Source of the DNA: Chloroflexota bacterium
GTDB lineage: Bacteria; Chloroflexota; Dehalococcoidia; Bin125
Assembly (NCBI GenBank): GCA_028875225.1
Contig: JAPPFB010000026.1
Coordinates: forward strand, 2,963 to 66,962
Reading direction: 5' to 3'
DNA: 64,000 bases
Each line of letters starts with the position of its first letter. The first letter of the stretch is position 1. Below the pieces are notes generated by a model. The model saw nothing but the letters and a program-made list of their open reading frames with translations. It made no database searches and had not been told where the DNA came from. The position numbers were made by a program, and so were the translations under genes. Below, one piece after another: positions 23,115-32,520 of this stretch.

Positions 23115-26100
23115 CGACTGAAGACCCTCAATCAGTCATTGCCGAGAATCTTGCAACGGCAGACCGACTGTCACGCCAGGAGACCGACGGCAAGTGGCTT
23201 GAAGGAATGACTGCCGTAGTCGGCGAGCATCTCCGTGAATGGGACCTGAGCGACTGCGACCTCTGGGACGAGTGGGAACAGCGCGAGGCTTTCTTCCCCG
23301 GACTCAGTAAGCGAGACGTCGGCATCGACGCGGTAGGCCGTCGCCGCAGCGACGGCCGCGCCGTCGCCATTCAATGCAAGTCCCGGAAGCTGGACGAGCA
23401 GGGCATTGGTGGTTCGATCCCTAAGGACGAAATCGACAGTTTCGCCAGTTCGTCCTCAATCGAGCACTTTGCCGAGCGTTGGCTCGTGACCAACGGCGCC
23501 AACCCCGCAACCGAGAACGCCATCGCCATCCATGAGTACGGCGTCAAACCGATCAAGCTGGTCAACATCGTCAGCGATATGCGTAACCAGCAGGCTGGCG
23601 TATCCTTGGAAGATTGCCCTCATTGCGACGACTCCAGCGCTAAACAGACCAAGTCATGCATGCAGGACGAGGCGATCGACACCTCCGTCCGCATCCTGCA
23701 GGAACACGTCGACTCGGACTCCGGCGGCCTGCCCAAAGGCCAGGCGCGCGGTCGAATCGTGCTTCCCTGCGGCACAGGCAAGACACGCATCTCCCTGCGC
23801 ATCGTCGAACGACTCACCGAGCCAGGCGAACTCTCAATCGTCCTCTGCCCCTCAATCGCGCTGGTCGCTCAGATCCGACGCGAGTATCTACAGCATGCCG
23901 AACAGCCGCTGCGGGTGCTCGCGGTGTGCTCCGACCAGACCGCCGGCTATGACCCCAAGCAGGAAGACAAGAAGGTCAGTTCCGACGACCCAACCCTGGA
24001 CAAGAGCAACGTCCGCGCCTCCGCCGTCAAGGGCCTGGTCACGACCAACCCCGACGTGATTGCCGAGTGGATTCAGTCGGAACAAGGCGCCGAACATGTC
24101 AATGTGATCTTCGGTACCTACCAGAGCGGCAGCAGGATCGCCGAGGCGCTCCAACTCACTAACTCCAAGGCCCAGGTAATGATCGCCGACGAAGCGCATC
24201 GCACCGCGGGCCTGAAGCGCAAGTCCAAGCCCAAGACCGACGAAGAACAACGCCTGCGCGACTTCACGCTCTGCCACGACAACGACAAGTTTCCCGCTGT
24301 CTACCGCGTCTACCAGACCGCAACGCCGCGCATCTACGACGTGAAACCGCAGAGCAACACCGACAAGCCGTCCGACTGGGTCGTGCGTACCATGGACGAC
24401 GAACAGGTCTTCGGCGTCGAGCTCTACCGCAAGAGCTACGTCGAAGCGGTCAACAACGACTGGCTTTCCGACTATCGGATCATCGCGCTAGGCATCAACG
24501 ATCCCGACTCCTATGCCCTTGTCAATCAGTTGGCCCAGGACACGAGGAGCAAAGGCCGACCAAAGCTGACCGCGTCCGACTACTTGCGCGGTCTGGCCTT
24601 CACCCTCGCCATGGGCGGCGCGACTCACACGACCGGTGGCAACGCAGTGCCTATCCAGTCCTGCATCGCCTTCATGAACACCGTCGACAAGTCCAGGAAC
24701 ATGGCGCGGGACCTACAAACGAACGCAGTCAGGACTTGGTTGAACAATTGGTTGCAAGAGAATCGCGACGTCACTGCCGCCGCCGACTACCAACTCCAGC
24801 ACCTCGACGCCAGCAGTGACGTCGCGACTCGCGACAACGCCAAGGACAACCTGGCCAAAGGCACGCCCGAGACCCCGCAGGGAATTTTCAACGTCGGCAT
24901 CTTCGGGGAAGGCACCGACTCGCCCTCGCTCAGCGCCGTCGCGTTCCTTGAGGCTCGCAGGAGCCCGATTGACGTAATCCAGGCCGTGGGCCGCGCCATG
25001 CGTACATCCCCGGGTAAAGAGGTCGGCTACATCATCTGCCCGATTGTCATACCGCCTAACGCTGACCCCGAAAATTGGCTCGCCTCTAGCGGACCCGAAG
25101 AGGGCTGGCAGGAACTCGGGCAAATCCTTCGCGCGCTCCGCGCCCACGACAGCCGCATCGAAGACAATCTCGCAGACCTGATGGAGCTGCACATCCCGCC
25201 CACGCCGGTAGAAGTGCGCACGATAGTTGCGATCGCCGACCACGAGAAGAAGCGGGTTGAGTACCGAGAGCACATCGGACCTGTCGGCGAAGCCGAGTAT
25301 GCCCTGCAGCAAGTGATCGAAGGCAAGTCGACGCTCAGCCGCGAGTTCATGTCCATTGCCGAGCAGGACGATCACTCGGATCCTCTCGAGCAGCGCGTCG
25401 GCGAGCCCAAGACGAATGCCTACGACGCCGCTGCGCCGCTTGAACCAACGCAGGTGCTCGCCGCCAAGCGTCACGAGGACGGCAGCATCGAGATGCGTCT
25501 CGGCTCACCAGCGAGGTCCAAGCCCAAGGCCGGTGATCCGCGCGGCAAGGTCGATGTTCCCAAGACCAAAACTAAAGCCCGCAAGATGATCAACGACGGT
25601 ACCGGCAAGCGCGTCAAGACGCCCGTGCAGAACCCCAAAGAGAAGCGCCAGCGTCGATCGCCCGAAGAGGCGGCCGAACAGTCCATGATGCACACGCTCA
25701 GAGAGATCGGACTCGGCGAACACGGCAACGCGATCCGCATGAACCTGCTCTCCAAGTCCGGACTGACCGACAACCGCGTCGTGCGCGATCTCAACATCCT
25801 CGAATCCTCGGTCAAAGAGGCTGCTTTCCATCTGCGTCAGGACGAACTCGGTCCCACGCTGGATCGACACTTCGGGCTACACGACCTCAAGCAGGACGAC
25901 GCCAAGAAGCAGGCCGACGGTTGCACCATCGCCGCCCTGCTGATGATGAACGCCGCCATGCTGCACCAGCGCATCGCGCATGGGCGCTGGCTGACCGGCG
26001 TCAGTGACCTCGACCAGGTCAAGAACGACGTCAACGTGGTCCGGCGGGTCGAGCGCGAGTGGAACCGCATCATGCGGCACGACTTCCGGCCAGTGCTCGA

Positions 26101-28144
26101 ACCGGCCGTCGCCGTGATCGAGACGGTAGATACACAGGGCAAGCTCTCAGGACTCGAACGCGCCCTGCGCCACATCGCGGCGGAGGCCGAGCGGATCGCC
26201 GAAACCTACGCCGACATGGGCGCCGACCACGCGGGGCCGCTGTTCAACAAGGTGATGGGCAACCAGGCCTCCGACGGCGCATACTTCACTCGCCCGACCG
26301 CGGCCTCATTGGCGGCGCGGCTCACGCTAGACGCCTGCGGTGATGTCGACTGGACCGACCCGCAGGTATGGCGCGAGCACAAGACCGTCGACCTCGCCTG
26401 CGGCTCAGGCACACTGTTGGCGGCGATTCTGACCGAGATGAAGCGTCGCGCCCGCGAACAGGGCGCAAACGAGGACGAGTTGGTCGACCTGCAGAAACTA
26501 GCGGTCGAGGAGACGATCAAGGGGCTCGACATTAACCCCGTCTCGCTGCAGTTGGCCGCTTCGCAACTAACCGCAGGTAACCGCGAAATCCGCTATCGGC
26601 AGATGGGCCTGCATTTGATGCCCTACGGACCATCGCCCGACAACCCCGCGGTGGTGCAAGCGGGCACCTTGGAGTTGCTGGGCCAGGAGGCTATCGTCGC
26701 GCGCGACACCGAGTTGGGCCTGGGCGACGACCGAATCTACTCGCAGCTCGTCTGGGACCAGCCAGACGACGCGGAGTTAGAGGACGCGGTCGGCGCGGTC
26801 AAGGAAGCTCGCATTGTGATCATGAATCCGCCGTTCACAAATCGCTCTAAGGTGGGTGAGAAGTTTCAGTCCTCGGACAGGATCTTGTTACTTGCCAGAA
26901 TCGACGCTATGGCAGAGATGCTTGTACGTGGAGACTCCAGGCTTGGGGGCTTTGTGGATAAGAACACTGTTGCCCCTCCATTCGTCGGACTTGCCGATCG
27001 CATCCTACGAAGCCATGACAGCGTCCTTACGATGGTCCACCCAACGATTGCGCTCAGTAATCCGTCAGGATTGCAGGAGCGGTTGGTACTTGCAGAGCGT
27101 TTCCACATACATACTATCGTCACTTGCCACCAACCCGGACAAATAAACCTGAGTCAGATCGTCAACATCAACGAGAGCCTTATCATTGCAAGGCGACACC
27201 CAGAGCCACAGCCACCCACACGATTCATCAACCTCGATCGGTTCCCCGCCACCGACGACCAAGTGACAGACCGCCACGAATCGCTGGCCCGCTGCGACAT
27301 CGGAGCGATCGATAACGGCTGGGGCGAGGTCTCGGAGTGGCCGGCAACACGCGTCGCGAAGGGGGACTGGACACCGGCTATCTGGCGCTCTCCGGAACTC
27401 GCGGAAGCAGCATCGCATTTTGCGACCGACGTTGAAATGCAGAGCATTGAGAGCGATGACATTTACCAAGCAGGTCGAAGGGTCAGGGAGTTCTGCCGCA
27501 AGGCCTCGGACAGCGACATTGACAGCTTCCCTCTACTCAAATCCAAGGGAGCAGATGGTCAAACCACGATTCATGCCATGCCAGACAGCCACTACCGTCC
27601 GAAGGAACCGACTAATAGGAGGTGCTTGAGCGGCGTCCAGAACCTGAAGGCTAGAGCAGAGTACCTGCTCATTACAGATGGCCAGGACAGTAGTAGCGCG
27701 CGACTAACAGCGGTCGCGAGCGACACGAGATACGTAGGAGAAGGATGGATGCCCTTGGCAGGCTTCACGCCAGAAGAGGCAAAGGCACTGTCCGTGTTCC
27801 TTAATTCAACTCCGGGGCGGTTGCAACTCATGCGAAACGCCGGACGGAAGCTTGAGTTCCCAATGTATATGCCAGCAGCTTACGATGCAGTCCGCATTCC
27901 CGATATCCGCGATGGCCGAATCCGCCGAGTCCTAGCGGATTGCTGGGGACGGACCAAGGGCGAGATCGTGCCGCAGTTCCGCGACGGCGAGTGCAAGGTT
28001 CGGCAGCTGTGGGACGAGGCCGTGGCCGAGGCGATGGGCTGGGACCCTGACGAGCTCACCCGCCTGCGCCTGCTGCTGCACCGCGAGCCGCACGTCCGCG
28101 GCCTCGGCTACAACCAGTACGCAGACGCCGGAGAATCGGCTTAG
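23111..28144 (+). CDS. Type ISP-like single-chain restriction-modification enzyme
   Basis: The protein has 1677 residues. Order: Mrr-like PD-(D/E)XK nuclease (~55-100; FPGLSKRDVGIDAVG, AIQCKS), SF2 helicase (P-loop LPCGTGKTR ~220, DEAH box MIADEAHRT ~360, a GRAMRTSPGKE motif ~623), a coupler, a gamma N6-adenine methylase (SAM motif VDLACGSGTL ~1093 and NPPF ~1238), and a C-terminal target-recognition region. This is the architecture of LlaGI/LlaBIII-type enzymes (~1570 residues), which translocate on DNA and cut when two head-on enzymes meet. One protein both methylates the host and restricts phage. All catalytic motifs look intact. Confidence 0.9.
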   Translation: MTTEDPQSVIAENLATADRLSRQETDGKWLEGMTAVVGEHLREWDLSDCDLWDEWEQREAFFPGLSKRDVGIDAVGRRRSDGRAVAIQCKSRKLDEQGIGGSIPKDEIDSFASSSSIEHFAERWLVTNGANPATENAIAIHEYGVKPIKLVNIVSDMRNQQAGVSLEDCPHCDDSSAKQTKSCMQDEAIDTSVRILQEHVDSDSGGLPKGQARGRIVLPCGTGKTRISLRIVERLTEPGELSIVLCPSIALVAQIRREYLQHAEQPLRVLAVCSDQTAGYDPKQEDKKVSSDDPTLDKSNVRASAVKGLVTTNPDVIAEWIQSEQGAEHVNVIFGTYQSGSRIAEALQLTNSKAQVMIADEAHRTAGLKRKSKPKTDEEQRLRDFTLCHDNDKFPAVYRVYQTATPRIYDVKPQSNTDKPSDWVVRTMDDEQVFGVELYRKSYVEAVNNDWLSDYRIIALGINDPDSYALVNQLAQDTRSKGRPKLTASDYLRGLAFTLAMGGATHTTGGNAVPIQSCIAFMNTVDKSRNMARDLQTNAVRTWLNNWLQENRDVTAAADYQLQHLDASSDVATRDNAKDNLAKGTPETPQGIFNVGIFGEGTDSPSLSAVAFLEARRSPIDVIQAVGRAMRTSPGKEVGYIICPIVIPPNADPENWLASSGPEEGWQELGQILRALRAHDSRIEDNLADLMELHIPPTPVEVRTIVAIADHEKKRVEYREHIGPVGEAEYALQQVIEGKSTLSREFMSIAEQDDHSDPLEQRVGEPKTNAYDAAAPLEPTQVLAAKRHEDGSIEMRLGSPARSKPKAGDPRGKVDVPKTKTKARKMINDGTGKRVKTPVQNPKEKRQRRSPEEAAEQSMMHTLREIGLGEHGNAIRMNLLSKSGLTDNRVVRDLNILESSVKEAAFHLRQDELGPTLDRHFGLHDLKQDDAKKQADGCTIAALLMMNAAMLHQRIAHGRWLTGVSDLDQVKNDVNVVRRVEREWNRIMRHDFRPVLEPAVAVIETVDTQGKLSGLERALRHIAAEAERIAETYADMGADHAGPLFNKVMGNQASDGAYFTRPTAASLAARLTLDACGDVDWTDPQVWREHKTVDLACGSGTLLAAILTEMKRRAREQGANEDELVDLQKLAVEETIKGLDINPVSLQLAASQLTAGNREIRYRQMGLHLMPYGPSPDNPAVVQAGTLELLGQEAIVARDTELGLGDDRIYSQLVWDQPDDAELEDAVGAVKEARIVIMNPPFTNRSKVGEKFQSSDRILLLARIDAMAEMLVRGDSRLGGFVDKNTVAPPFVGLADRILRSHDSVLTMVHPTIALSNPSGLQERLVLAERFHIHTIVTCHQPGQINLSQIVNINESLIIARRHPEPQPPTRFINLDRFPATDDQVTDRHESLARCDIGAIDNGWGEVSEWPATRVAKGDWTPAIWRSPELAEAASHFATDVEMQSIESDDIYQAGRRVREFCRKASDSDIDSFPLLKSKGADGQTTIHAMPDSHYRPKEPTNRRCLSGVQNLKARAEYLLITDGQDSSSARLTAVASDTRYVGEGWMPLAGFTPEEAKALSVFLNSTPGRLQLMRNAGRKLEFPMYMPAAYDAVRIPDIRDGRIRRVLADCWGRTKGEIVPQFRDGECKVRQLWDEAVAEAMGWDPDELTRLRLLLHREPHVRGLGYNQYADAGESA

Positions 28145-28165
28145 GCTGCTGAAGAGGAGTCAGTC

Positions 28166-28489
28166 ATGACCACCACAACTCGCACGATCACCTTCACGGT
28201 GGACGAGGACACGCACCGCCGTGCCTGCTCCGCCGCCAAGCAACGTGGCCTCTCCCTCCCGGAGTTGGTCGCGGAAGCGCTAACTGCGTCTGTCGCCGGA
28301 GGCGAAACAACCAGCGCTGACGTGGAACGCGCCCAGTCCAGTCCGGACAGAGACGCGCGGGCTCGCCGATTCCGGGAGACTATCGAGCGGATTCGGGCCA
28401 GCAATCCCGGACTCAGCGCGGCCGACAATCTCTCCCGTGAAGAGCTGTATGCGGAGCGGGACTTCTTCCGACATCGCGGTCTGGACTGA
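28166..28489 (+). CDS. Antitoxin with ribbon-helix-helix-like N-terminus
   Basis: The protein is 107 residues, with AGAGGAG upstream of the ATG. Its N-terminus TRTITFTVDEDTHRRACSAA is a strand followed by a helix, as in ribbon-helix-helix antitoxins, then a charged linker and a C-terminal segment (LSREELYAERDFFRHRGLD) likely to wrap the toxin. It lies 5 bp before a PIN-domain toxin gene and 21 bp after the restriction enzyme. The pair probably autoregulates its own promoter, as known for VapBC. Confidence 0.85.
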   Translation: MTTTTRTITFTVDEDTHRRACSAAKQRGLSLPELVAEALTASVAGGETTSADVERAQSSPDRDARARRFRETIERIRASNPGLSAADNLSREELYAERDFFRHRGLD

Positions 28490-28494
28490 ATCAC

Positions 28495-28941
28495 ATGCCG
28501 CGACTTGCTGACACGAATGTGCTGGTCTATGCGGTCCTCTCGGGAGCAGCAGAGATGCACAAGCAAGCGATCGCTCAGGAGCTGCTGGAGACAGAGGACA
28601 TCACCTTGTCAGTCCAGGTGCTTCAGGAGTTCTATCACCAAGCGACGCGACCAAGTCGTACCCACCGACTCAGCCACGAAGACGCGATGGATTTCCTAAA
28701 CGATCTCGCAGTCGATAGGGTGCAGGGCATGACCGTCGACCTCTTCCGCCGAGCCACCACCATCGCCCAGCGCTTCCAGATCTCCTATTGGGACGCCGCA
28801 ATCATCGCCGCCGCCGAAATCTCCGGCTGCGATGCCGTCTACTCCGAAGACCTTAATCATGGACAGTCCTATGGCAGCGTCCGCGTGATCAACCCCTTCC
28901 CCGGACCACGGACTGACCAGCCCGAAGCGACCTCTCAGTGA
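28495..28941 (+). CDS. VapC-like PIN-domain toxin ribonuclease
   Basis: This 148-residue PIN domain has all four acidic positions visible: D6 in RLADTNVLVYA, Glu in QVLQEFYHQ, Asp in ISYWDAAIIAA and Asp in VYSEDLNHG. VapC toxins cleave tRNA or rRNA when freed from antitoxin. The gene is immediately downstream of the antitoxin. The Pro-rich C-terminus (PFPGPRTDQPEA) is slightly extended. Placed after a restriction enzyme, the pair may stabilise the island. Confidence 0.9.
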   Translation: MPRLADTNVLVYAVLSGAAEMHKQAIAQELLETEDITLSVQVLQEFYHQATRPSRTHRLSHEDAMDFLNDLAVDRVQGMTVDLFRRATTIAQRFQISYWDAAIIAAAEISGCDAVYSEDLNHGQSYGSVRVINPFPGPRTDQPEATSQ

Positions 28942-28989
28942 CCGGACGCCCTACGACTCGCCATTTGGCGTGTCCCATCTTCCTCGACA

Positions 28990-29180
28990 CCGATCCGTCA
29001 CCCTGTTAGATGCCGCGCTTCCAACCGCAGGGCTGGGAGGCCATCAACTCCCCTCTGTCGGCGACCCGCGAGCAACGGTTCCGGAGATCATGAACTGGGC
29101 TCACCCAACGGGGCTACATCGTCTTCACCCAAGATCTCAAGCTCAACTCGGTTGACGTCTCGCCCGAAGCCCCCCGTCCA
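28990..29180 (+). pseudogene. DUF5615-type PIN-like toxin remnant
   Basis: Three frames must be joined: a GWEAIN segment, then VGDPRATVPEIMNWAH, then RGYIVFTQDLKLNS. These are consecutive blocks of the DUF5615 PIN-like family (the VGDPRA-EIM-WA signature and the DLD-type motif). Frameshifts near 29050 and 29110 make it inactive. No gene is supported from here to 29410. Confidence 0.65.
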
Positions 29181-29410
29181 CCAGGTCATCCCTTCGCTCC
29201 ACAACCCTGCCGACTTCGCCTATTGCGCCGCCCGAGGCCAACGACTTGCCCGAATGCACGACAGCGGGGCCGACGCGATGTCAGCGATCTCCTCACCCAC
29301 CTCCCCAAGCCCACGACCACTGGCGGCCTGACCGACGCAATGCGCCGAGTTCCACATCACCGCCTGCTCGGGCCACTTCAGGCAGTCACTCCCAGCCCGT
29401 CGCAATAGGG

Positions 29411-31900
29411 TTACTGCAGATACTCCATAGGTCGTCCTGCACCGGGATTAGCTGGCGTGATGCCAATGCAACAGCGTTTGTACTTCTTGCCACTACCACA
29501 GGGGCAAGGTGAGTTTCGTCCAATTCTCCGTAAGGACTGTTCGTTGCCCTGCCCTCTCCTTCTGCCCAAGTCGTTGATCTTTGCACCCTTCCGTTCGCGG
29601 CGCTTCTGTTCCGCTTCCCTCTCCAACGACGGAATCTCGGACGACGGAATCTCTTTCCGCTCAATCCAAGTCCAACTGACATCACGGATGCCGCCTCGAC
29701 GCGAGTACGTCAGTTCCAACAACAATCTTTCCTGGTCGCCTCCCATGACAAGCTGAACCTGCGCAGTTCTACGGGCGACATCGGGTCTGCGCGGACCGGT
29801 AAACGGACTCCAGCAAAAGATGGTAAGTGGTACGGCTGTGTTGTCCTCGTCGATGTTCGTAATGAATGTAAGAGCTAGCGGTCGCTGGGTTTCAGGCTGT
29901 TGCGCGAGCTCCTGATCAATCATGTCTGCAACCATTCGCCGAGTATCCCCGCTCTGATCTAGTAAGTGACTGGAGACACGTGCATTGCCCCTCCGTGGCT
30001 TGATGGCCATCTGATCGATAATATCCCCAAGCCGCCTGGGCATCTGTTGGCGCAAGCGACGAGGCGTTCGCGGATTCTTGGACCGCTCATGGAAGAACCT
30101 GTCGACCGGTTCGCGATACCCAGCAAAAGTCATTGCCGCTACGTTCTCGCCCCGCGTTAGCTCTTCAACATAGTGCGGATAGTTGTTTTCCCGAAGGTAC
30201 AAGCCTATGTGGTAAAGCTCATCGTCTAGCATGAGCATTTCCAGCTGTGCTGCGGAAAGGCGCTGTTCGAGATAGTGCAAGAACAGCAGAGGGTTGTCAA
30301 AGATGTCGAGATACATGTACAAGTCAGCGAGGGACAAAATCCATATCGGGACGTCGCCTACATGAAGGCCGATTGGCGACAAGTGGTCAATCTGAGCGGC
30401 GAACTCTGTGAATTGTTCGAGCGTGATGACGCAGATTGTCACATGTCGGTAATCTGCATGGCGCAATTGGGCAACTCTGCGGCGAGTGCGCTTGCGATTG
30501 CTGTCATAGACCATGACCGTGTCAGAGGATCGCAGATAGTCTAAGAACTTCTGTCCCTGCCGAGCGGACGCTATTCCGAGCTTCTTCACAGAGTCGAGAT
30601 GCGCGTTGAAGTCCAGCGCCGGAGGTATAGAGGTGTAGTGTCCGCTCTTCACTTCAACGACGAGCATGTGGTCGTCGTATATGGCGATGATATCGACTTC
30701 TCCGGTTGAGCCGGAACCGCTGAAGTGGACATTGGTGTAGAAGGTGCCTCCCGGCAACAGCCGCTTTAGATATCTGGTGGCATGGTGCTCCATTTGGTGC
30801 GACTCTGTGGCGTGCCACCGGGTCGCGAGTTGGGGATCGCGGCGACGTACGGTGTCATAGAGGCTGTGATGGAGGTGGTCGATCATCCTGGCTCCGTCGT
30901 AACAGAGATAGCGGCCACCGATGTGAATGAAGGGACGCCTGAAGATCGGCCAGCTGCGCAGCGGTGATCCCGGGTGTTCGTCGCCAGAGCCGAAGAATTC
31001 CGAGTCTTCGCCTGGAGTCCAACTTAGGTCTCGCAGGAGCGACTCTGGCAGCGTGGTGTTCTCCCCGATATCGAAGACTCCAGGGCCGTGAGTGCGGTCG
31101 ACTATGTGCTCTGCATGGGCTCCCCAACCTACGGATTTGGCGAGTTCGATCAGGTGGTCGGGGTTACCCCTGAGTTCGTCGATGTCCGAGGCTGTCCCTG
31201 TTGCCGTGACGACAGAACGCGCTAGGGATTCGAAGGCTTGGGCAGCATTGTGGACACCGTACACGAGCTGCGCATAAGCTCGCCGCAAGCCACGCGAGAC
31301 ATCGGCAGATGAAACCGAATATAGGGCTTCGAATGTCTTGGAGTGGGGCAGCAGGATGTCGTCCAGATATTGCCCTACATGAGCGTAATGGAATCGCCGC
31401 CACACCGTGTACCAGTAGCGGATTAGCTGGCTTTCGAGAGAAGTGCTGAGATGCGGTATGTTGGACGCCGTTATCTGAGTTTCCAGTCGCTCTTCCAATA
31501 GGACGGTGTGATGTGCCTCCATATGCGTCTCGAATAAGAGGTGCAACATAGCGTGGAGTTCCCGCCATTCGTCCTCGGTGATAATGGCAGATTGGCTTGG
31601 AGGAGAGGGTGTAGCGGCGATCACGCTTTGCACGTAGTCGATCATTCGTTGTGTGGTGATATGTTTGGAAGTGAGGTCCAGGTCAGTCTTGTGGCGACGC
31701 ATAGCATGGAGACGCTCGAAGAAGCTTGCCCGGAGAAGATACTCGGGTTCAAAACGTGCAATGAACGAGCGAATGTCGGCGATCAGTTGAGGTGTTGTCG
31801 ACTTCACCTCTCGTTGGGAATCCAACAGGTCACGTAGCCAGGTGGCGTGATCACGATGGTCTGGCTGGCCGGTAGTCACTGTTGTACTCCATTTGCGCAA
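29411..31900 (-). CDS. Large protein with nuclease-like domain and SEC-C zinc motif
   Basis: The protein has up to 829 residues; a TTG at 31900 opens the frame and a GTG at 31879 is an alternative. The N-terminal half is helical. Around residues 390-440 is GEVDIIAIYDDHMLVVEVKSG-like sequence followed by a Gln (ASARQGQKFL), the D-EVK core of NERD/PD-(D/E)XK nucleases. The C-terminus has IGRNSPCPCGSGKKYKRCC, a SEC-C zinc motif. It is lower in GC than the transfer block. It probably belongs to the island's anti-invader genes, but no specific system was recognised. Confidence 0.7.
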   Translation of the reverse strand: MRKWSTTVTTGQPDHRDHATWLRDLLDSQREVKSTTPQLIADIRSFIARFEPEYLLRASFFERLHAMRRHKTDLDLTSKHITTQRMIDYVQSVIAATPSPPSQSAIITEDEWRELHAMLHLLFETHMEAHHTVLLEERLETQITASNIPHLSTSLESQLIRYWYTVWRRFHYAHVGQYLDDILLPHSKTFEALYSVSSADVSRGLRRAYAQLVYGVHNAAQAFESLARSVVTATGTASDIDELRGNPDHLIELAKSVGWGAHAEHIVDRTHGPGVFDIGENTTLPESLLRDLSWTPGEDSEFFGSGDEHPGSPLRSWPIFRRPFIHIGGRYLCYDGARMIDHLHHSLYDTVRRRDPQLATRWHATESHQMEHHATRYLKRLLPGGTFYTNVHFSGSGSTGEVDIIAIYDDHMLVVEVKSGHYTSIPPALDFNAHLDSVKKLGIASARQGQKFLDYLRSSDTVMVYDSNRKRTRRRVAQLRHADYRHVTICVITLEQFTEFAAQIDHLSPIGLHVGDVPIWILSLADLYMYLDIFDNPLLFLHYLEQRLSAAQLEMLMLDDELYHIGLYLRENNYPHYVEELTRGENVAAMTFAGYREPVDRFFHERSKNPRTPRRLRQQMPRRLGDIIDQMAIKPRRGNARVSSHLLDQSGDTRRMVADMIDQELAQQPETQRPLALTFITNIDEDNTAVPLTIFCWSPFTGPRRPDVARRTAQVQLVMGGDQERLLLELTYSRRGGIRDVSWTWIERKEIPSSEIPSLEREAEQKRRERKGAKINDLGRRRGQGNEQSLRRIGRNSPCPCGSGKKYKRCCIGITPANPGAGRPMEYLQ

Positions 31901-32520
31901 GGTTGGTGGTTAGCGACAGATTCGGCTGACATCTCATGGATTGGTTGCGGTCACGCGCGGTCCGCATCTGCTGTGCGCGTGGATCATGGTCCCGAAGAGC
32001 GGGCTCTGGTGTCGAGCAACGTCCGGCATGATTGGCTCGCGACATTCGACGATCTCGATCAATTGCAGAGTGTCCACGTCGAGGCGCTCCGTGCCGTCAG
32101 TCGCGGCGAAGTTCAGAAGTTTGACTGGCTCGTGGCAGGCCAGCCTGCCTGGATAAGGGCGGAGTGCTTGTTGACATAGTCCCGGGCCGATCAACTGTGC
32201 TTGAGCGTACCTCGATCCGCCGGTAACGACAGGGCTGCCCGCCATTAGTCGATCGCTGCCGTCCGCGACGCCTCCGAGTTCCAGTACATCGGTCGCGGTC
32301 CCGTGCTTGGCAGGGCAATAGCTCCATCTCCAGTTGGGTGAGCCTGAAGGGGAAGGTCGCAGTTTGTTGGTCGTCAGTGTTGTCATGCAGGCATTTGCGC
32401 AAGGCTCGCATCAGGTACGATGTTTCGAACACGGAACCGCACCTGACGAGGCTGACTTCGTTCGGCCGAGCCCACAAGCAGGTGTGGAGTCGAAGCGCAG
32501 TAAGCGTGGGAGAGACTCGA
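31901..32520. other. Gap upstream of plus-strand recombinase, no gene supported
   Basis: Open frames here on both strands are short and have atypical composition. The only notable feature is the 16-bp motif at 32421-32436 shared with the other recombinase. The region may hold one end (attachment site) of an integrated element, but no duplicated core was identified. Confidence 0.4.
32421..32436 (+). promoter_or_regulatory. 16-bp motif upstream of recombinase 1
   Basis: TGTTTCGAACACGGAA lies 85 bp before the ATG at 32521. The identical 16-mer occurs in inverted orientation 90 bp before the other recombinase start. It contains the near-palindrome TGTTTCGAACA. It could be an operator, a promoter element or a recombination half-site. 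Confidence 0.6.
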
